64,000 nucleotides of DNA from Agaricus subrufescens (lineage: Eukaryota > Basidiomycota > Agaricomycetes > Agaricales > Agaricaceae). The stretch lies in assembly GCA_029945375.1 (NCBI GenBank), contig CM057061.1, forward strand, positions 3,224,001 through 3,288,000. Reading direction: 5' to 3'. Both the position numbers and the translations under genes were made by a program. Positions 1 through 10,489 of this stretch are shown piece after piece. Numbering within the stretch: position 1 is the first letter of the stretch; every line of letters begins with the position of its first letter. The notes under the pieces are model-generated. The model made no database searches. It saw only the letters and a list, made by a program, of their open reading frames with translations, and was not told the origin of the DNA.

Positions 1-297
1 GCTACTAGTGTCCAAGCCAGGTACAGTGGCATAAGGAATACATACTGTCTGGGGACAAATAGGAGATGGCCCCTGAAACAACCAGACAGAAAGAACTAAT
101 CAGGAATGGGTGCGATATCAGAAGTAGCTAGTTGCATGTACCACAGCAGAACAAGAGTTGCTTTGAGTTCTGGCAGAAGAGGCTTCACTACCTGGGGCAG
201 TGGGAACAAGGGAAGGAATAGACCCATCATCATTGATCTCCATGGCCTAGGGGTGCTATTAATCACTAGTTAGGGAAATGGAGAAGAAGATCAGCTT

Positions 298-768
298 ACG
301 TTAGATGTAGCAGGAAGCTTAGGAGCATTATGAGGGGGGATGACAATGACCTCCTCTTCGCTACCGCTATCGCTACTCTCGACAGTGGCAGAAGACTTGA
401 TAGTCTTACCATAATGACACTAAACTATCATCAGTAACTAATAAAGCAAGTAGCTAGAGGTTTACCTTTTTAGAAGGAGGGACATTAGACGCCTCAGACC
501 CAGCTGAGGAACCTTTAGTACTGATATTAGATGCAGGTGTGGCGTTGCTGGATGGGGGACCCTTGGTACAAGTCTTCTGTTCCAAGATCTCAACTAGCTT
601 GGAGTATACAGGAGGATGCTTGTAATCCTTTTCAAAATTATCCTGCCAGTGTTCAAAGCAGCGTTTGGTATGGCCCAGCAATTTGAATATCTCAGGCTTG
701 TCAACAGCTGCAGGATCAGACTTGAGCTGCTGTAACAAGGCAGTCTGTAGATCATCGTTAATTACCAC
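298..768 (-). CDS. Hypothetical protein, two internal exons (partial)
   Basis: Two exons can be read on the minus strand. The upstream one (768-466) follows a TTTTAG acceptor and ends at a GTAAAC donor. The next (about 420-298) follows a GTTTAG acceptor and ends before GTAAGC. The first encodes a charged stretch (LKSDPAAVDKPEIFKLLGHT, then a His/Trp/Phe-rich part) followed by a Ser/Thr/Pro-rich linker; the second is acidic (SSDSGSEEEVIVI). I recognise no domain. The gene runs off the left edge, and its 5' part lies toward the LTR that begins at 875, which may have disrupted it. It could be an exon of a low-copy host gene or an accessory gene of an unknown element. The spliced structure and codon continuity support a real gene, but function is unknown. 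Confidence 0.4.
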
Positions 769-874
769 TAAAATGTGACAAGCTAGTCACAATGCACAGC
801 AGAATCAGGCACCAGAGACAAGGCATTGCCTACAGAACCTCAAGTGGTTTGTTTCAACTCGTAGTGATTGACGC

Positions 875-2217
875 TGTTACAGCCCCAGCTGTTTTACGCA
901 TGAAAATATATGTTTAATGCGGCTAGGTGTACATATTAAGTTCGAGAATGAACAATCGGTCACCCAGTTAGAGATAAGCTCAGTTGAGGACATGTGTGAA
1001 GAGAAGTTGACCTAGGGAACAGTCAAGATTGCATCCACAATTCCTAATAGGAAAACTGTACTGTTAGGGGAAATATAATTGCATTCAAGGACTTTAAAAC
1101 GAGAGTCTCAAGACTGAGTCTAGGGAAACTGTATTGGGAAACCTCATTGAGACTGGTTACAGGATGGCTCGAGGACTTAGCGGAGTGCAGTTCCTTTAGC
1201 GGACCTTATGCTAGGCTGGATCAATAACTACTACCTGCCTAATGGAGAAGGGCTAGGCAATAAGTGAATCACACATGTCGAGACTGAATTAACCTGAAGC
1301 GAGACTGTTGGAATTGTCGGTCGAGACTCTGGATCAGGCAGTAATAGTGATAATCTCGAAGCAACTAAAGGCAAGATAGAAGCGTAGTCTAATCGAGGAC
1401 ATCTTATCGACGGGATAATCAGTGGGTGGTGCACCTCGAGAGTTTCTAGACTAGGGTCTAGGGTTGGAAGCTCGTTAGCCAATGAGGAGTGGGAGATTAG
1501 ACAAGTGCAATGTTCAGTCGAGGAGACTGAATAGTTGAGACTGTTGATTGGTGGAGAAAGATGAGTCAAGGAGACTATACCCATTCAGTGCTGGATACAG
1601 ACTTGGTTATCTGTTTCATATTTGTTTATTTTGTCTCAGTTTTTTATTGTGTATTGTATATAGTCGCCAGTCGAGGACGAGGTTGGGGATCGAATCTTTG
1701 CCCAAGCGCTGTGCGAGTGAAATCAAGTTTGGTTAAACTTCGCAGTGTTCTAAGCATTTCTTAAGTTCTTTCTCGACTCGGAAGGTCTTGTGTTCTGCTC
1801 GAGAGAGTATCTTCACTGGTCTAATAGGATCACAATAGCATTCGGTGCTAGCTCGACTTGTCTTGCAGTCTGTCTCGAAGCGCAAAGGCAGGTCAAGGCT
1901 CTCCAAGTTTGTTGAGGCATCACTATGGCAGACTTGCTACCCCTCCTAGATAGGTGTCTAACCCATTCTATTGAGGACAGTCATCGCAAGCTTAGCCACT
2001 CGTTGCAAAGGTTCTAATCAAAATGACATAGGTCTGGAAGAGGTTTCTATTCAGTCGAGACTTGCTTCACATTTCTATTCTACCCCTATTCGAGACGCTT
2101 ACTTTCACTTTCTTTCTGATTTATTCTCCCCACAAACCACACTCAAGACTCGGTGTAATTCAAAGGGTTGCATTTGCATTCGATTTTATATTTTATATTC
2201 TATTTTCCACATTCACA
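875..2217 (+). repeat. Large LTR (Ty3/Gypsy-type), copy 1
   Basis: A 1.34-kb block begins TGTTACAGCCCC and ends ATTCACA, the TG...CA form of an LTR. It matches the reverse complement of 59432-60792 along its whole length, with scattered differences and small indels. No 5-bp target duplication flanks it (GACGC on the left, CCAAT on the right), so it is not a clean solo LTR and one side has probably been rearranged. ORFs inside it on both strands are conserved between the two copies only because the LTR is conserved. The sequence is dense in TCGAGAC, TCGAGGAC and their complements. Confidence 0.75.
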
Positions 2218-3038
2218 CCAATCTAGCCCCTTCAGTGGAGATCCCAATATCTTTGAGGATGATGACGAAGTTGAGCTGACAGAGGCAGCATTCACTCAGC
2301 CTACCAACCCTGTACCCATTGTTGCCGCCATGCTGAAATCCATACCACCAGCAAGCAATAGTCAAGTAGCAAAGGAGGCCCCTATAGCAGCACCCCTGAA
2401 GAGTGAAGATCGAGAGATAGGCACAAAAGTACCAAAAGGGAAAGGGGCAAGAATTTCAGAGGCAGCAAGCACAAAAGGAAAGGGTGTAGAGAGGAGTCAA
2501 AAAGGTGGCAAAGAGTGTGTGGATATGAGGGAGATCATAGGTGCTGATAACACAGATGAAGAGGGGAAGGATGACAAAGGTGGGCTTGCAATCTGGCAAT
2601 AATGAAGGGCAGTATTACTGACTTTTATTTGTAGATTATCATGCCTCTGAACACTCTGTTGCCAAGGCCACTTGGCTGGCCAAGGTATTGAGTAAACAAT
2701 GCAAACAATTTGCTGATGAAGGTATGTATGTGTAATTTTGATGCACGTTTGTGACTCAAATTAGTCTAGTGGCTCATAGGGAATTTGCGAAAAGCTGGTT
2801 GGGTGCACACTTTAAGTTTGAATGCCCCGAGATGCCCAAGGGGATCAAACTCATCTGCATTGATCCCAACTACCTCCCCGATATTGCCACTGCCGACTAT
2901 CATCTCGCAATTGAGTTACTGTTAAACCACAGCAACAACTACCTATGTATCCACCACACCAAGTTGAACTGTAAACTGGTTTCTCACATCAATAACCTGG
3001 AGGGGCCAGTCAAAATACAGGGGACTGCATTACCTTGA
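2218..3038 (+). pseudogene. Hypothetical protein, 3' part, truncated at the LTR
   Basis: Reading on the plus strand, exons at about 2218-2579, 2635-2721 and 2770-3038 join across two GT-AG introns (acceptors TTTGTAG and TCTAG) to give one open frame that stops at 3036. The first exon is Lys/Glu/Ser-rich and low complexity. The last two encode a better-conserved-looking segment with EFAKSWLGAHFKFECPE and a stretch of leucines and asparagines. No family is recognised. The frame is open right up to the LTR end at 2217, so the start of the gene has been lost or separated by the LTR. Splice sites are inferred from reading frame only. Confidence 0.4.
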
Positions 3039-3131
3039 AATCAGAATCCCAATTCAAAATCCCACATCCCCCATCCTCCCAACCATTTTCATTGTGGCTG
3101 TCATGAGAAGATTGCCTTAGCCAGTTTCATT

Positions 3132-3419
3132 ATGTGGAAGACTTGGAAAGCCCAAATTCAGATTGGTGATACTTGGAAAGCCCGAATTCAGATTGGTGAT
3201 ACTTGGGTCGAAGAGGGCCTTCACCAACATCAGCCATTCAGCCCTTGTACAGTTTTGTTTATTCTTCAATTCTTAGAATCAAACTTTGGTATTACCATTG
3301 AAGATATGTTTATAGGATCACCAAATAAAGAGGAAGCAGCAGAAAAAGAGGCCATGATGATGCAGAAGGCTGTGACATTCTGTTCTGGTAAAATTACGAG
3401 CTTGTTGGACAAAAGGTGA
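3132..3419 (+). CDS. Short ORF with an internal 30-bp duplication
   Basis: A 95-codon frame lies downstream of the preceding gene. It opens with a 30-bp tandem duplication at 3142-3201, giving a repeated TW(K)A(Q/R)IQIGD peptide. The rest is acidic (KEEAAEKEAMMMQKA) with no recognisable domain. It may be a further exon of the gene ending at 3038 or a chance frame; there is no homologous copy in the window to test it. Confidence 0.2.
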   Translation: MWKTWKAQIQIGDTWKARIQIGDTWVEEGLHQHQPFSPCTVLFILQFLESNFGITIEDMFIGSPNKEEAAEKEAMMMQKAVTFCSGKITSLLDKR

Positions 3420-3704
3420 AACATTATGATGATGAATTGCCAGAGGAGAAATTGAACTCTGAGGGGAACTGATATAGTATGTGCATTTTGGTATTAATTA
3501 ATATTCTATACTAACAATGCTTCAATACTGTCTTATAGAACTGTGTGATTATCATCTCATTTTATATCAGTGAATATCACTTTGTAATAGTCCTTAAAGT
3601 ACAAGTATGAGTGTCCTATAGATTGTGATACCATAGTACTGCCTCTGTGAGACAATGACAGTATCACCATACCTTGTGAGCTGTGCTGCTACAGTACTGT
3701 ATTA

Positions 3705-4075
3705 GATAGTACTGTAGTACTCTATCTGCAGAGACAGGAAGAGTACTGTAGTACTCTGTCAGCACAGAGGGGAAGAGTATTGTGGTACTCTGTTGCCACA
3801 GACAGGAAGAGTACTGTGGTACTCTGTTGGCACAGATGGGAAGAGTACTGTGGTACTCTGTCAGCACAGACAGGAGAGTACTGTGGTACTCTGTCAGCAC
3901 AGATGGGAAGAGTACTGTGGTACTCTGTCAGCACAGACAGGAAGAGTACTGTGGTACTCTGTCAGCACAGATGGGAAGAGTACTGTGGTACTCTGTCTGC
4001 ACAGACAGGAAGAGTACTTTAATACTCTCTCTGCACAGGCATGAAGAGTACTGTGGTACTCTCTGTACAGACATG
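3705..4075. repeat. 34-bp minisatellite, about 11 units
   Basis: About eleven tandem units of roughly 34 bp, each containing the palindrome GAGTACTGTGGTACTC followed by TGTCAGCACAGA. Central units alternate between endings GACAG and GATGG, making a 68-bp higher-order dimer, while the outer units are more diverged. Because 34 is not a multiple of 3, overlapping ORFs appear in several frames; they are artefacts of the repeat. The flank at 3600-3704 has looser related sequence. 4076-4346 shows nothing I can identify. Confidence 0.9.
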
Positions 4076-4346
4076 TTATAAGGTATCCTCATATTCTCCA
4101 TGTAACTTACTTAGTCAGTATGTGAGTCCTCTCATGCATTATGAAACCATGCAATCATCCCCCTGCAGATTGCAATCACCTTGTTGAAAGTGAAGGTTAT
4201 GATACTGTACAAGCAAAGTGCTACATTCAAGTACAGTTCTACTCTGGTGCTCATGTATGAGCTGTGAGAAAAAGACACACAACCCTCTGTGTGCATTAAT
4301 AACCACCAATTGTGCAAGCCTCACACGTTATTCCACTGTCCCCTGC

Positions 4347-4978
4347 CCCACCTGGACCTAAAGAACCCACTCCACATCGCATCCTTTGCCTGCCTCACCT
4401 CTGCTTTCTATGCTACAGCCAGGCTAGGAGAATTCACAGTCCCAAACCTTGTCACCTTCAACAAAGCAATACACCCCACTTGCACCAACCTCAAGTCAGT
4501 AGTCGACTGCTCTGGCATCTTGACCACAATCCTGCATTTGCCAAAAACAAAGACTGCTCCAAATGGCAAGGACATCTACTGGATGGCACAAGAGGACATC
4601 ACAGACCCCACAGCAGCCATAAAGGCACACCTCATCTTAAACAACCCCCCACTCAATGCACACATCTTTGCATACCCCCATGCCAGCGGTTTCAGGCCTC
4701 TCACCAAGTGCAACTTCCTCAGCATCATCAACACCGCAGCAAAACAGGCAGGCATAGGATCTCTTCAAGGTCATGGCATTTGCATAGGCTCCACCCTGGA
4801 ATACCTACTCTGAGGCCTGTCCTTCAAGACTATGAAGACAAAAGGACAATGGGCAAGTGATGCATTTGCAGTCTACATAACCTGCCATGCCAAGATACTA
4901 GCCCAACACACTCACCTCAGCGACATTCAGCACCCCCTAGCAGCACAACCATCCATTTTGAGGGCAAGAGACAGGTGA
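4347..4978 (+). pseudogene. Tyrosine recombinase fragment of DIRS-like element
   Basis: This encodes the catalytic half of a phage-integrase-type tyrosine recombinase, the enzyme that inserts DIRS/Ngaro cDNA circles. The first catalytic Arg context (ATARLGEFT) is present. The HxxR motif reads HGIC here but HGIR in the copy at 41800, so the catalytic Arg is lost by one CpG transition. An in-frame TGA at 4811-4813 then interrupts the protein, and the frame continues with a Trp-Ala-Ser-(Asp/Asn)-Ala-Phe segment and the likely nucleophile Tyr to a stop at 4976. It is non-functional. Confidence 0.85.
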
Positions 4979-5300
4979 ATCTCATGAGAGTGAGGCTTTT
5001 AGGCACCCAGTCCTTCCTACTTGGTAAGGGGCTTCTCCCTACAGGCAGCTTGCATCAGGACTTACACCCCAGGTAGCAGCCTGCCTCAGCAAAGCTGCTC
5101 TGTGCAGACAGGGAAGCCAGCGCAAGAGAGCTTTTACCTACTCATGCACACCAGATCGATGGTGCCCACATCATCTCTCCTATCATACCTGTGCTTAGTT
5201 TACCAGCTCTGTCCATCTTTCCTCATGCTCATGTCTGTCCTGCACAATAAAGTCAATTTGCTTGTATTCAGTCATCATAAAACAAGAAGTCTGGCAAAGA
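4347..5300 (+). mobile_element. 5'-truncated DIRS-like retroelement, copy A
   Basis: This segment matches 42270-43219, the 3' end of the larger DIRS-like element, up to the shared terminus GTCTGGCAAAGA. It contains only the C-terminal half of the tyrosine recombinase and the 3' non-coding tail (about 4979-5300). Sequence before 4347 has no match to the other copy, so the 5' break is here. It shares the same recombinase nonsense codon as the longer copy, so both descend from an already damaged parent. Confidence 0.85.
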
Positions 5301-5639
5301 CAAGCTACTTATATACACATCTGAGAAGGACCTGGGACACTACCAATGACCCTAGGGACTCTAGTCGTGATTAATTATGTATCTAAGTTTAGCTACAATA
5401 AACACAACCAACCAATAGGAATGATCCCTTTACTACTCTGAGTTACTCTGGGTTACTCTGGTTAATGATGTGAATAGAGAACATTCTAGAACCTTCTAGA
5501 ATGTTCTAGAATGGTCTGGACTGCTCTAGAACAATTAGGTAATTAAGGTCTCTAACTTATGGCACAGAGAATAAAGAATGTTGAATATCTCAACAACTAC
5601 TGGGCCGTTTTGGGTGATATGGGTATCAGTAGAAATGGT
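5301..5639. other. Non-coding spacer between DIRS copy A and Gypsy fragment
   Basis: No credible gene. It holds a short tandem array of TTACTCTG-like decamers (about 5443-5463) and a heat-shock-element-like array described separately. It could be target DNA or an unrecognised part of one of the neighbouring elements. Confidence 0.5.
5479..5511. promoter_or_regulatory. Array of seven contiguous heat-shock-element pentamers
   Basis: Seven perfect alternating units GAA-nn-TTC-nn-GAA-nn-TTC-nn-GAA-nn-TTC-nn-GAA occur without a break, the classical nGAAn inverted-pentamer binding array for heat shock factor. A looser copy (CTCTAGAAC) follows at about 5524. The sequence is seen directly. Whether it drives transcription of a neighbouring transposon fragment is inference. 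Confidence 0.5.
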
Positions 5640-6312
5640 TTGATCAGGGCTTTAACATGATTTTCCAAATCTGTGACTGATCCATCCCTTAAGGGTGGCA
5701 GGAATAGCGGAAGGGGGATATCCCAGAATAGTGTGGATGACATCAGATCTGGTGTGTTGCTTTAAGAGGTAGAGCACATGGTCTTTGCTTGATTTAGATT
5801 GATGGACAAGGGCAGTAAATTTGACAAGAAAGTCATTTATGTGAAGATTTCCTTGTTTGAAGGTTTCAATCTTGTGTTTAGCAATCTGCTGCTCATCTCC
5901 AGGTGAGAAAGCAGTGGTTGTCTGTGTTTCTGAGTGCTTCAAATCTGTTTCCATTTTGATGTCCTTTGTAGAAAAGGGCTTGAAAGTTAATTCTGAATAG
6001 TTCAGTGTCATCTGTGCTCATATACTGAGCTTAGCGGGTTCCTACCTCAATGACTAGAGGTCTTTCTGCAAGGTGAGCTTTATGGCACTTTACCAAATGT
6101 TACAACCTTATAGCAATTAGCTCAGGTTGCAACTTAAGGCAAAGGCTTGAGGGCAATAAGGGAATATAGTGAGTTGGTAAAGCATAAGGAAATACAGAGT
6201 ATAGCTATGCTACCTATAGAAGAGTCGACTACCTAATAATAGAAGGAGAAGTCAGGCTAAGTAAGTGTACCTGAGGTGTCTGACTAACAATGGGAAACTG
6301 CTGAGTAAACAT
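5640..6312 (-). mobile_element. Gypsy fragment: deleted gag plus partial 5' LTR
   Basis: Read on the minus strand this is partial LTR, leader and gag of the same family as 28243-34984. The LTR part is 6098-6312, starting TGTTACAACC at the inner side and lacking roughly the outer 80 bp. Gag (6011-5652) keeps the N-terminus, then jumps by an internal deletion to the conserved AFSPGDEQQIAK region and ends after the PPSAIPATLKGW segment. It abuts a plus-strand piece of the same family, so this locus is a head-to-head rearranged derivative. Confidence 0.8.
5652..6011 (-). pseudogene. Gypsy Gag fragment with internal deletion
   Basis: Encodes parts of a Ty3/Gypsy Gag capsid protein, recognisable by alignment with 33490-34613: FKQGNLHINDFLVKF and KQHTRSDVIHTILGYPPSAI. 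About 110 residues of the capsid N-terminal half are missing between the leader and AFSPGDEQQ, and both zinc knuckles are missing from the C-terminus. The leader starts with the same MSTDDTE-type sequence as the other copy. It reads through the next segment in a frame that the complete element has lost by a small indel, so it preserves the older N-terminal frame. Confidence 0.8.
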
Positions 6313-6332
6313 AGGAGAAGAAAGAAAACATT

Positions 6333-6717
6333 ATGAGCACTGACACCATCAACAACTCCACCCCCACCAGCAATCCTGATGAGGCCTACCATAGCCTCAT
6401 CATTAACTTCTTCAGAAGCTCCGCCAAATGAGAGCTCATCCACATCTGCAGTCTGGTCACTGATGTAGATGACTGCTATGCCCACACCTACCTACCTCTC
6501 ATCTATGATTGGCCAAGTGGAGTAAATGGCCCAAATAAAGGCAAGAGAGAACACATGGCAAAAATCATGGGACAAGAGATGAAACTGATCAGAAAGATAA
6601 GCAATGGAAGATGAACTAAGAGATCTCACCAAGGAGATAAACCCAAGTGGATGGAACAGTAATGGAACATGGGAAGGAGGATGGGCAAATAACCAGGCCA
6701 ATGAAAATCAGCAATGA
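6333..6717 (+). pseudogene. Accessory ORF2 of Gypsy family, decayed copy
   Basis: A plus-strand relative of the 136-codon ORF at 29578-29988. It starts with MSTDTINN, keeps the AYHSLIIN...SSAK and YAHTYLPLIYDWP blocks, and ends NQQ-stop. An in-frame TGA interrupts it after SSAK and a frameshift occurs near 6610, after which DLTKEINP and GTWEGGW are again recognisable. Similarity along its full length to an ORF in an independently diverged copy shows the ORF is a real part of this retroelement family. Function unknown. Confidence 0.75.
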
Positions 6718-6843
6718 GAAAAGCATTACCTAATTGGGAGGAGAAGTAGTTGTATAAATTCCAAACTGTTTGTCACATTTTTCATTCAACCATTGCCCAC
6801 CATTTCTCTTCTAAAGCATATTCCAATCTTGGAAACCCTCGCC

Positions 6844-7745
6844 ATGAACCCCACTACTGCCCCCAATGCCTTCCCTCTCTTTGACACCCTCATGAGGAAT
6901 ACCTTAATAACATTTATAACATCAATGAATGTTGTACCCACCTCCTTGGCATCCTCCACACCTTTGGATACATCCAAAGCCTTGGAATCTCACTTCATCA
7001 AGTCTCTGTCAACGCTCACACTTCCTGTATCAACACTGTCCAGTCTATCTGAATGACTGTAGGACAAGACAAAGAAATGCACAAAGAATTCAGTATTATC
7101 TTAAAGAATCTCAGTGCCATCCTCCCTATGAATCTTGAACATCATGCCCATCAAATCTGTGTATCCACTATTAACCATCTCAATGCCTTACCCGACATGG
7201 GCAACAATGAAATCCAAAATTCCACCAGAAAGATGATTGAAACTTATCAAGCCTTTGCTCCCACCAGATCTGCATCCCCCACACTCAAAGAAGTACCCGA
7301 AACACCTCTTCCTGTCCCAGATTACACCACTCTCATATGTGATTGTATGGATGAAGACTTCAAAGATAATATTGTATCTCCTGCCCCATCCAAACAAGCT
7401 AAAGTCAGCAACATCTCTGACCCCGACATTTTGGATGAAATTTACAAACTCAAAGCTTACCTCTGCTCCATACCTACCTACATCATCCCCACCAAATTCT
7501 CCCTTCCCCTGAAATATTCTTGCACACATCAAGGAGAAATTGCCCATCAAGGCTCTTATTGGGCAGTCATTCTATCTGCCTTGTCCCTTAACTTCAGACA
7601 AGAAGACAAATACAAAGGACAACAACTCTGTTTCATTAAAGCAGGCAATGACAATGCCCCTCACTTCATCAGATTTAATGAAACCACCAACAAATTGATG
7701 ATCACTGACAAGAAAGCAAAATTGTTCATTAACCTCACTGACTAA
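6844..7745 (+). pseudogene. Accessory ORF3 of Gypsy family, copy with frameshift and one TGA
   Basis: A plus-strand relative of the ORF at 28572-29459. After the start near 6844 a frameshift occurs around 6890. The frame then reads through a segment with CTHLLGILHTFGY, is broken once by TGA at about 7050, and continues unbroken to LFINLTD-stop at 7743-7745. Conserved blocks shared with the other copy are SNISDPDILDEI, YWAVILSAL, FIKAGN and FNETTNK. It lies between ORF2 and the 3' LTR, where an env gene would sit, but shows no signal peptide or membrane segment. Function unknown. Confidence 0.75.
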
Positions 7746-7781
7746 TTGCTTCTCAACACTCAAAGCCTGAATGGAGGGTGA

Positions 7782-8058
7782 TGTTACAATCCCCTGACCC
7801 AGGACTATATGCTCCTTTTCCTATTCTGTACTATTTATCCCATATGTTTACTCAGCCATTTCCCATTGTTAGTCAGACTCCTTGGGTAGACTTACTCAAC
7901 CCGACTTCTCTTTCCTATTATTAGGTAGTTGACTTGTCTATAAGTAGCATAGTAATACTCTGTATTCCTTACACTTTACCAACTTGCTATTTTCCCTTAT
8001 TGCTCTCAAGCCTTTGCCTTAAGTTGCAACCTGAGCTAATCACTATAAGGTCATAACA
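7782..8058 (+). repeat. Gypsy 3' LTR (plus orientation)
   Basis: Starts TGTTACAATCC directly after a purine tract (ATGGAGGGTGA) and ends CATAACA. It is a shortened relative (277 bp) of the 295-bp LTRs at 28243 and 34690. Its position after accessory ORF3 fixes it as the 3' LTR of the plus-strand fragment. 8059-8189 downstream shows no recognisable feature. Confidence 0.85.
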
Positions 8059-8189
8059 ACAAGAAGGCTATAGTGGTAAAGGGTAAATGTGAAACATACA
8101 AGTAAACCAGGAGTCTGCAGAAGGAGTCCATAGTAGACATGGATAAAATGAATGAAAAGGTGTGGCATGAGCATAGTGCACAGTAGTTG

Positions 8190-8221
8190 CTCATATATGG
8201 CAGTAATAGTGTGCAATAAAT
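8190..8221 (+). repeat. Left TIR and target duplication of the 5-kb transposon
   Basis: Target duplication CTCATA (8190-8195), then the inverted repeat from 8196. Pairing with 13179-13204 is 25 of 26 positions, with weaker similarity (ATTAAG versus CATAAG) just inside. Confidence 0.9.
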
Positions 8222-9440
8222 ATTAAGGGTCGATCTTTTAAAAATTCAAAAGACCTGCCTAAAAGGCGGGAGGTTGAGAGTAGTGCGCTAATTTGGAATT
8301 TCAAAGGTCGGGCCATAAGGAGGTGCAACCAAAGTAAGGTCACGTGTTTTAGAAATGTTGCACATTCCAAAACATTGCATGATTTGGGGTGCACAATTTG
8401 CAGAATGCAATCATGATCGCTTTTGATCGTTAAGCCGGCCACCCGAGTGCTGTATGATAAGATCATAAACACTGTCACAGAAATTGTTTTGAGACTAAAC
8501 AGTCATAAGGTGAGATAGTGCTGTCTTAATGAATGCTATTGCAATCATACCTGTGTTTCCTGTCAGATAGGGCGTCTTCAGGTGCATATGCAGATGCTTG
8601 GCACCTGCGATGGCATAGGAGAATAAAAACAGGGTGAGTCTATTCTTGCAGCCACCATTCAATGTAACAATGTTGATTAACTTCCTGGTCATGTGTTCTG
8701 GGTGACCACATCACAAGCAATGCCATCACACTTTCTGCTCTTTTACCCCCTCATATACCTACCATGATATACCTGCACTACCTGGTTGCGGTGACTACTG
8801 GGTTTCACCAGAGTGGATGACTACTGGGTTTCACCAGAGTCGTTGTAGTTGACACAACCATTTAACAACAACACATGTCTCCTAGATGACTATAACAAGT
8901 ACGCACCAATCCTCCTCATGTCTCCCTCACCATACCTCTAATATTAGTGATGTAGATTCCTCAATTCAATAACCACGTTGTCAATCGTGATCGACATATG
9001 AGCCAAGCAATACAACCCCCCACTCCAATCACCCCGCCTGCCCCTTTCTCACTGGAATTGGCATCTCATACTTCGAAATCTTGTTGACGTACAAGCCCAT
9101 GCCATGTTGTCTCGCACTACACCCTGGCTGACCAAAGACTGTTCCACAGACCTAGCCAGCCCCTGCACATGTGTAGTGCATCCATCTGCAGCTTGGGTTT
9201 CTGCCATGTCTGTGACAGGATATCTAGTGAGCACAGTGAGTGTCATCCGACTACCACACAGAGACTTTCTCAAATTCTCATTTGACTGTGTAGACGCGCC
9301 ATGGCTGTGAATATGCTGGCAGCTCAAATTACATGCCCCTCTTGCATTTAGAACTAGACCGCCTTGTGCAACGGGCAGTAGAAGTCAAATAATTGTCATA
9401 TAATAATAATGCAAACAATCTCCTGAAACCACCTCCGCTG
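8222..9440. other. Left interior of the transposon, mostly non-coding
   Basis: No supported gene. A 26-bp near-perfect tandem duplication containing GACTACTGGGTTTCACCAGA occurs at about 8793-8844. Small frames at 9049-9310 show no conserved pattern. It may hold promoter sequence for the oxygenase-like gene or remnants of a further exon. Confidence 0.5.
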
Positions 9441-10487
9441 ATGAAACGCCCAGCCTTGCCTACCCCTCTGGATGACAAAAGGCAGGACTGGTCAGGCTCA
9501 CAAGTGCTGGGATGTGCAAAACTGCCTCTTATACTTGATCCACCCAGAAAAAACAGTTCACATCTCTGTTGAAAGCAAAAGAAGGCTGAACTTATACAAC
9601 AACAATGTCAAGAGACAATGGCCTGTAGTGAGGCTCCCATCCAGTCCTCCTTGTCGTACAACTTGGAGGATGTCAAGGTTGAGACCACTGGTTATTGTGG
9701 TTTAACATCCTCACTGGCCTTCCCTCATACGGATCTAGAAGGTTTCCGTCATGCCAGATACACTGTGAAAACTTGGAATGGTGAGCATCTTTCACATGAT
9801 AGCTTTGCGATATATCTAATTTGCTCATAGGTGTCGAGCCTCTTCCCATTGTAGATGACCAGGGCAGGATATATGCTGTGTTTGCTGGAAGGCCCGCGGC
9901 CTCAGATTATCTGGAGTGCTGCCACCATTTATATCAGTCTCTCAATCAGATGAAGACATGGACATGCTTCCTACCCAAACAACAGAATCATCGAAGAGGC
10001 AACTATCCAACCATACCTATTGGAATTACAGCCAATCAAGGCCAATCTGAGCCTATTAACCTACGTGTTCCCACCAATCTATCCAATGGGTTGGACAATG
10101 TATGTGCGTCACAGGGGATGGCTCATGTAACCAGCTTTTGTGATTGTAAGTACAACATTGTCATCATCTCCTACATCCACCTAATCCTTTATCAGCATCT
10201 TTTCAAAAATGGGCACCTGCTCTACACACATACTACCAGGACACTATGAACAGACTGGCTGCACACCCAGCTTATCATCAACTCAAAAAACCATTATCGC
10301 AGTCTGTGTTCAGTTTGTTCTCTCAAAACTATGGGCCCTCGGTAGTCACACTTCCACACCAAGACCACCATAACCTGTCCTTTGGTTGGTGTGCAATTGT
10401 CGCATTGGGAAATTTTGATTCTACTAAGGGCAGTCATTTGGTCCTCCATGAGCCTCGACTTGTGGTCAAGATGAACGGCAGGTAAAG
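9441..10487 (+). pseudogene. 2OG-Fe(II) oxygenase-like protein, possibly TET/JBP-like, C-truncated
   Basis: Exons 9441-9780, 9831-10145 and from 10196, joined by GT-AG introns of 50 nt, give one frame apart from a TGA at 9570-9572. Landmarks in order are LDD near the start, the SLAFPHTDLEGFRHARYTV segment, PIVDDQGRIYAVFAGRP, HRRGNYPTIPIGI, FQKWAPALHTYYQDT and, near the end, HQD within a GPSVVTLPH context followed by LSFGWCAIVALGNFD and GSHLVL. The H-x-D (10357-10365) and following glycine-rich strand resemble the metal site of a double-stranded beta-helix dioxygenase. The layout recalls the expanded fungal TET/JBP-like proteins, reported with DNA transposons in basidiomycetes. The distal His and Arg that should follow are absent because the frame ends at 10485 and unrelated sequence follows. 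Family assignment is from memory of motifs and is uncertain. Confidence 0.55.
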
Positions 10488-10489
10488 AA

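Noticed and set aside
3705..4075. CRISPR-like array
   Set aside because: Units are contiguous with no unique spacers, the repeat is diverged, and the context is eukaryotic; a simple minisatellite explains it.
3664..4081. Several overlapping repeat-rich ORFs on both strands
   Set aside because: All are translations of the 34-bp minisatellite in different frames; no start context or conservation.
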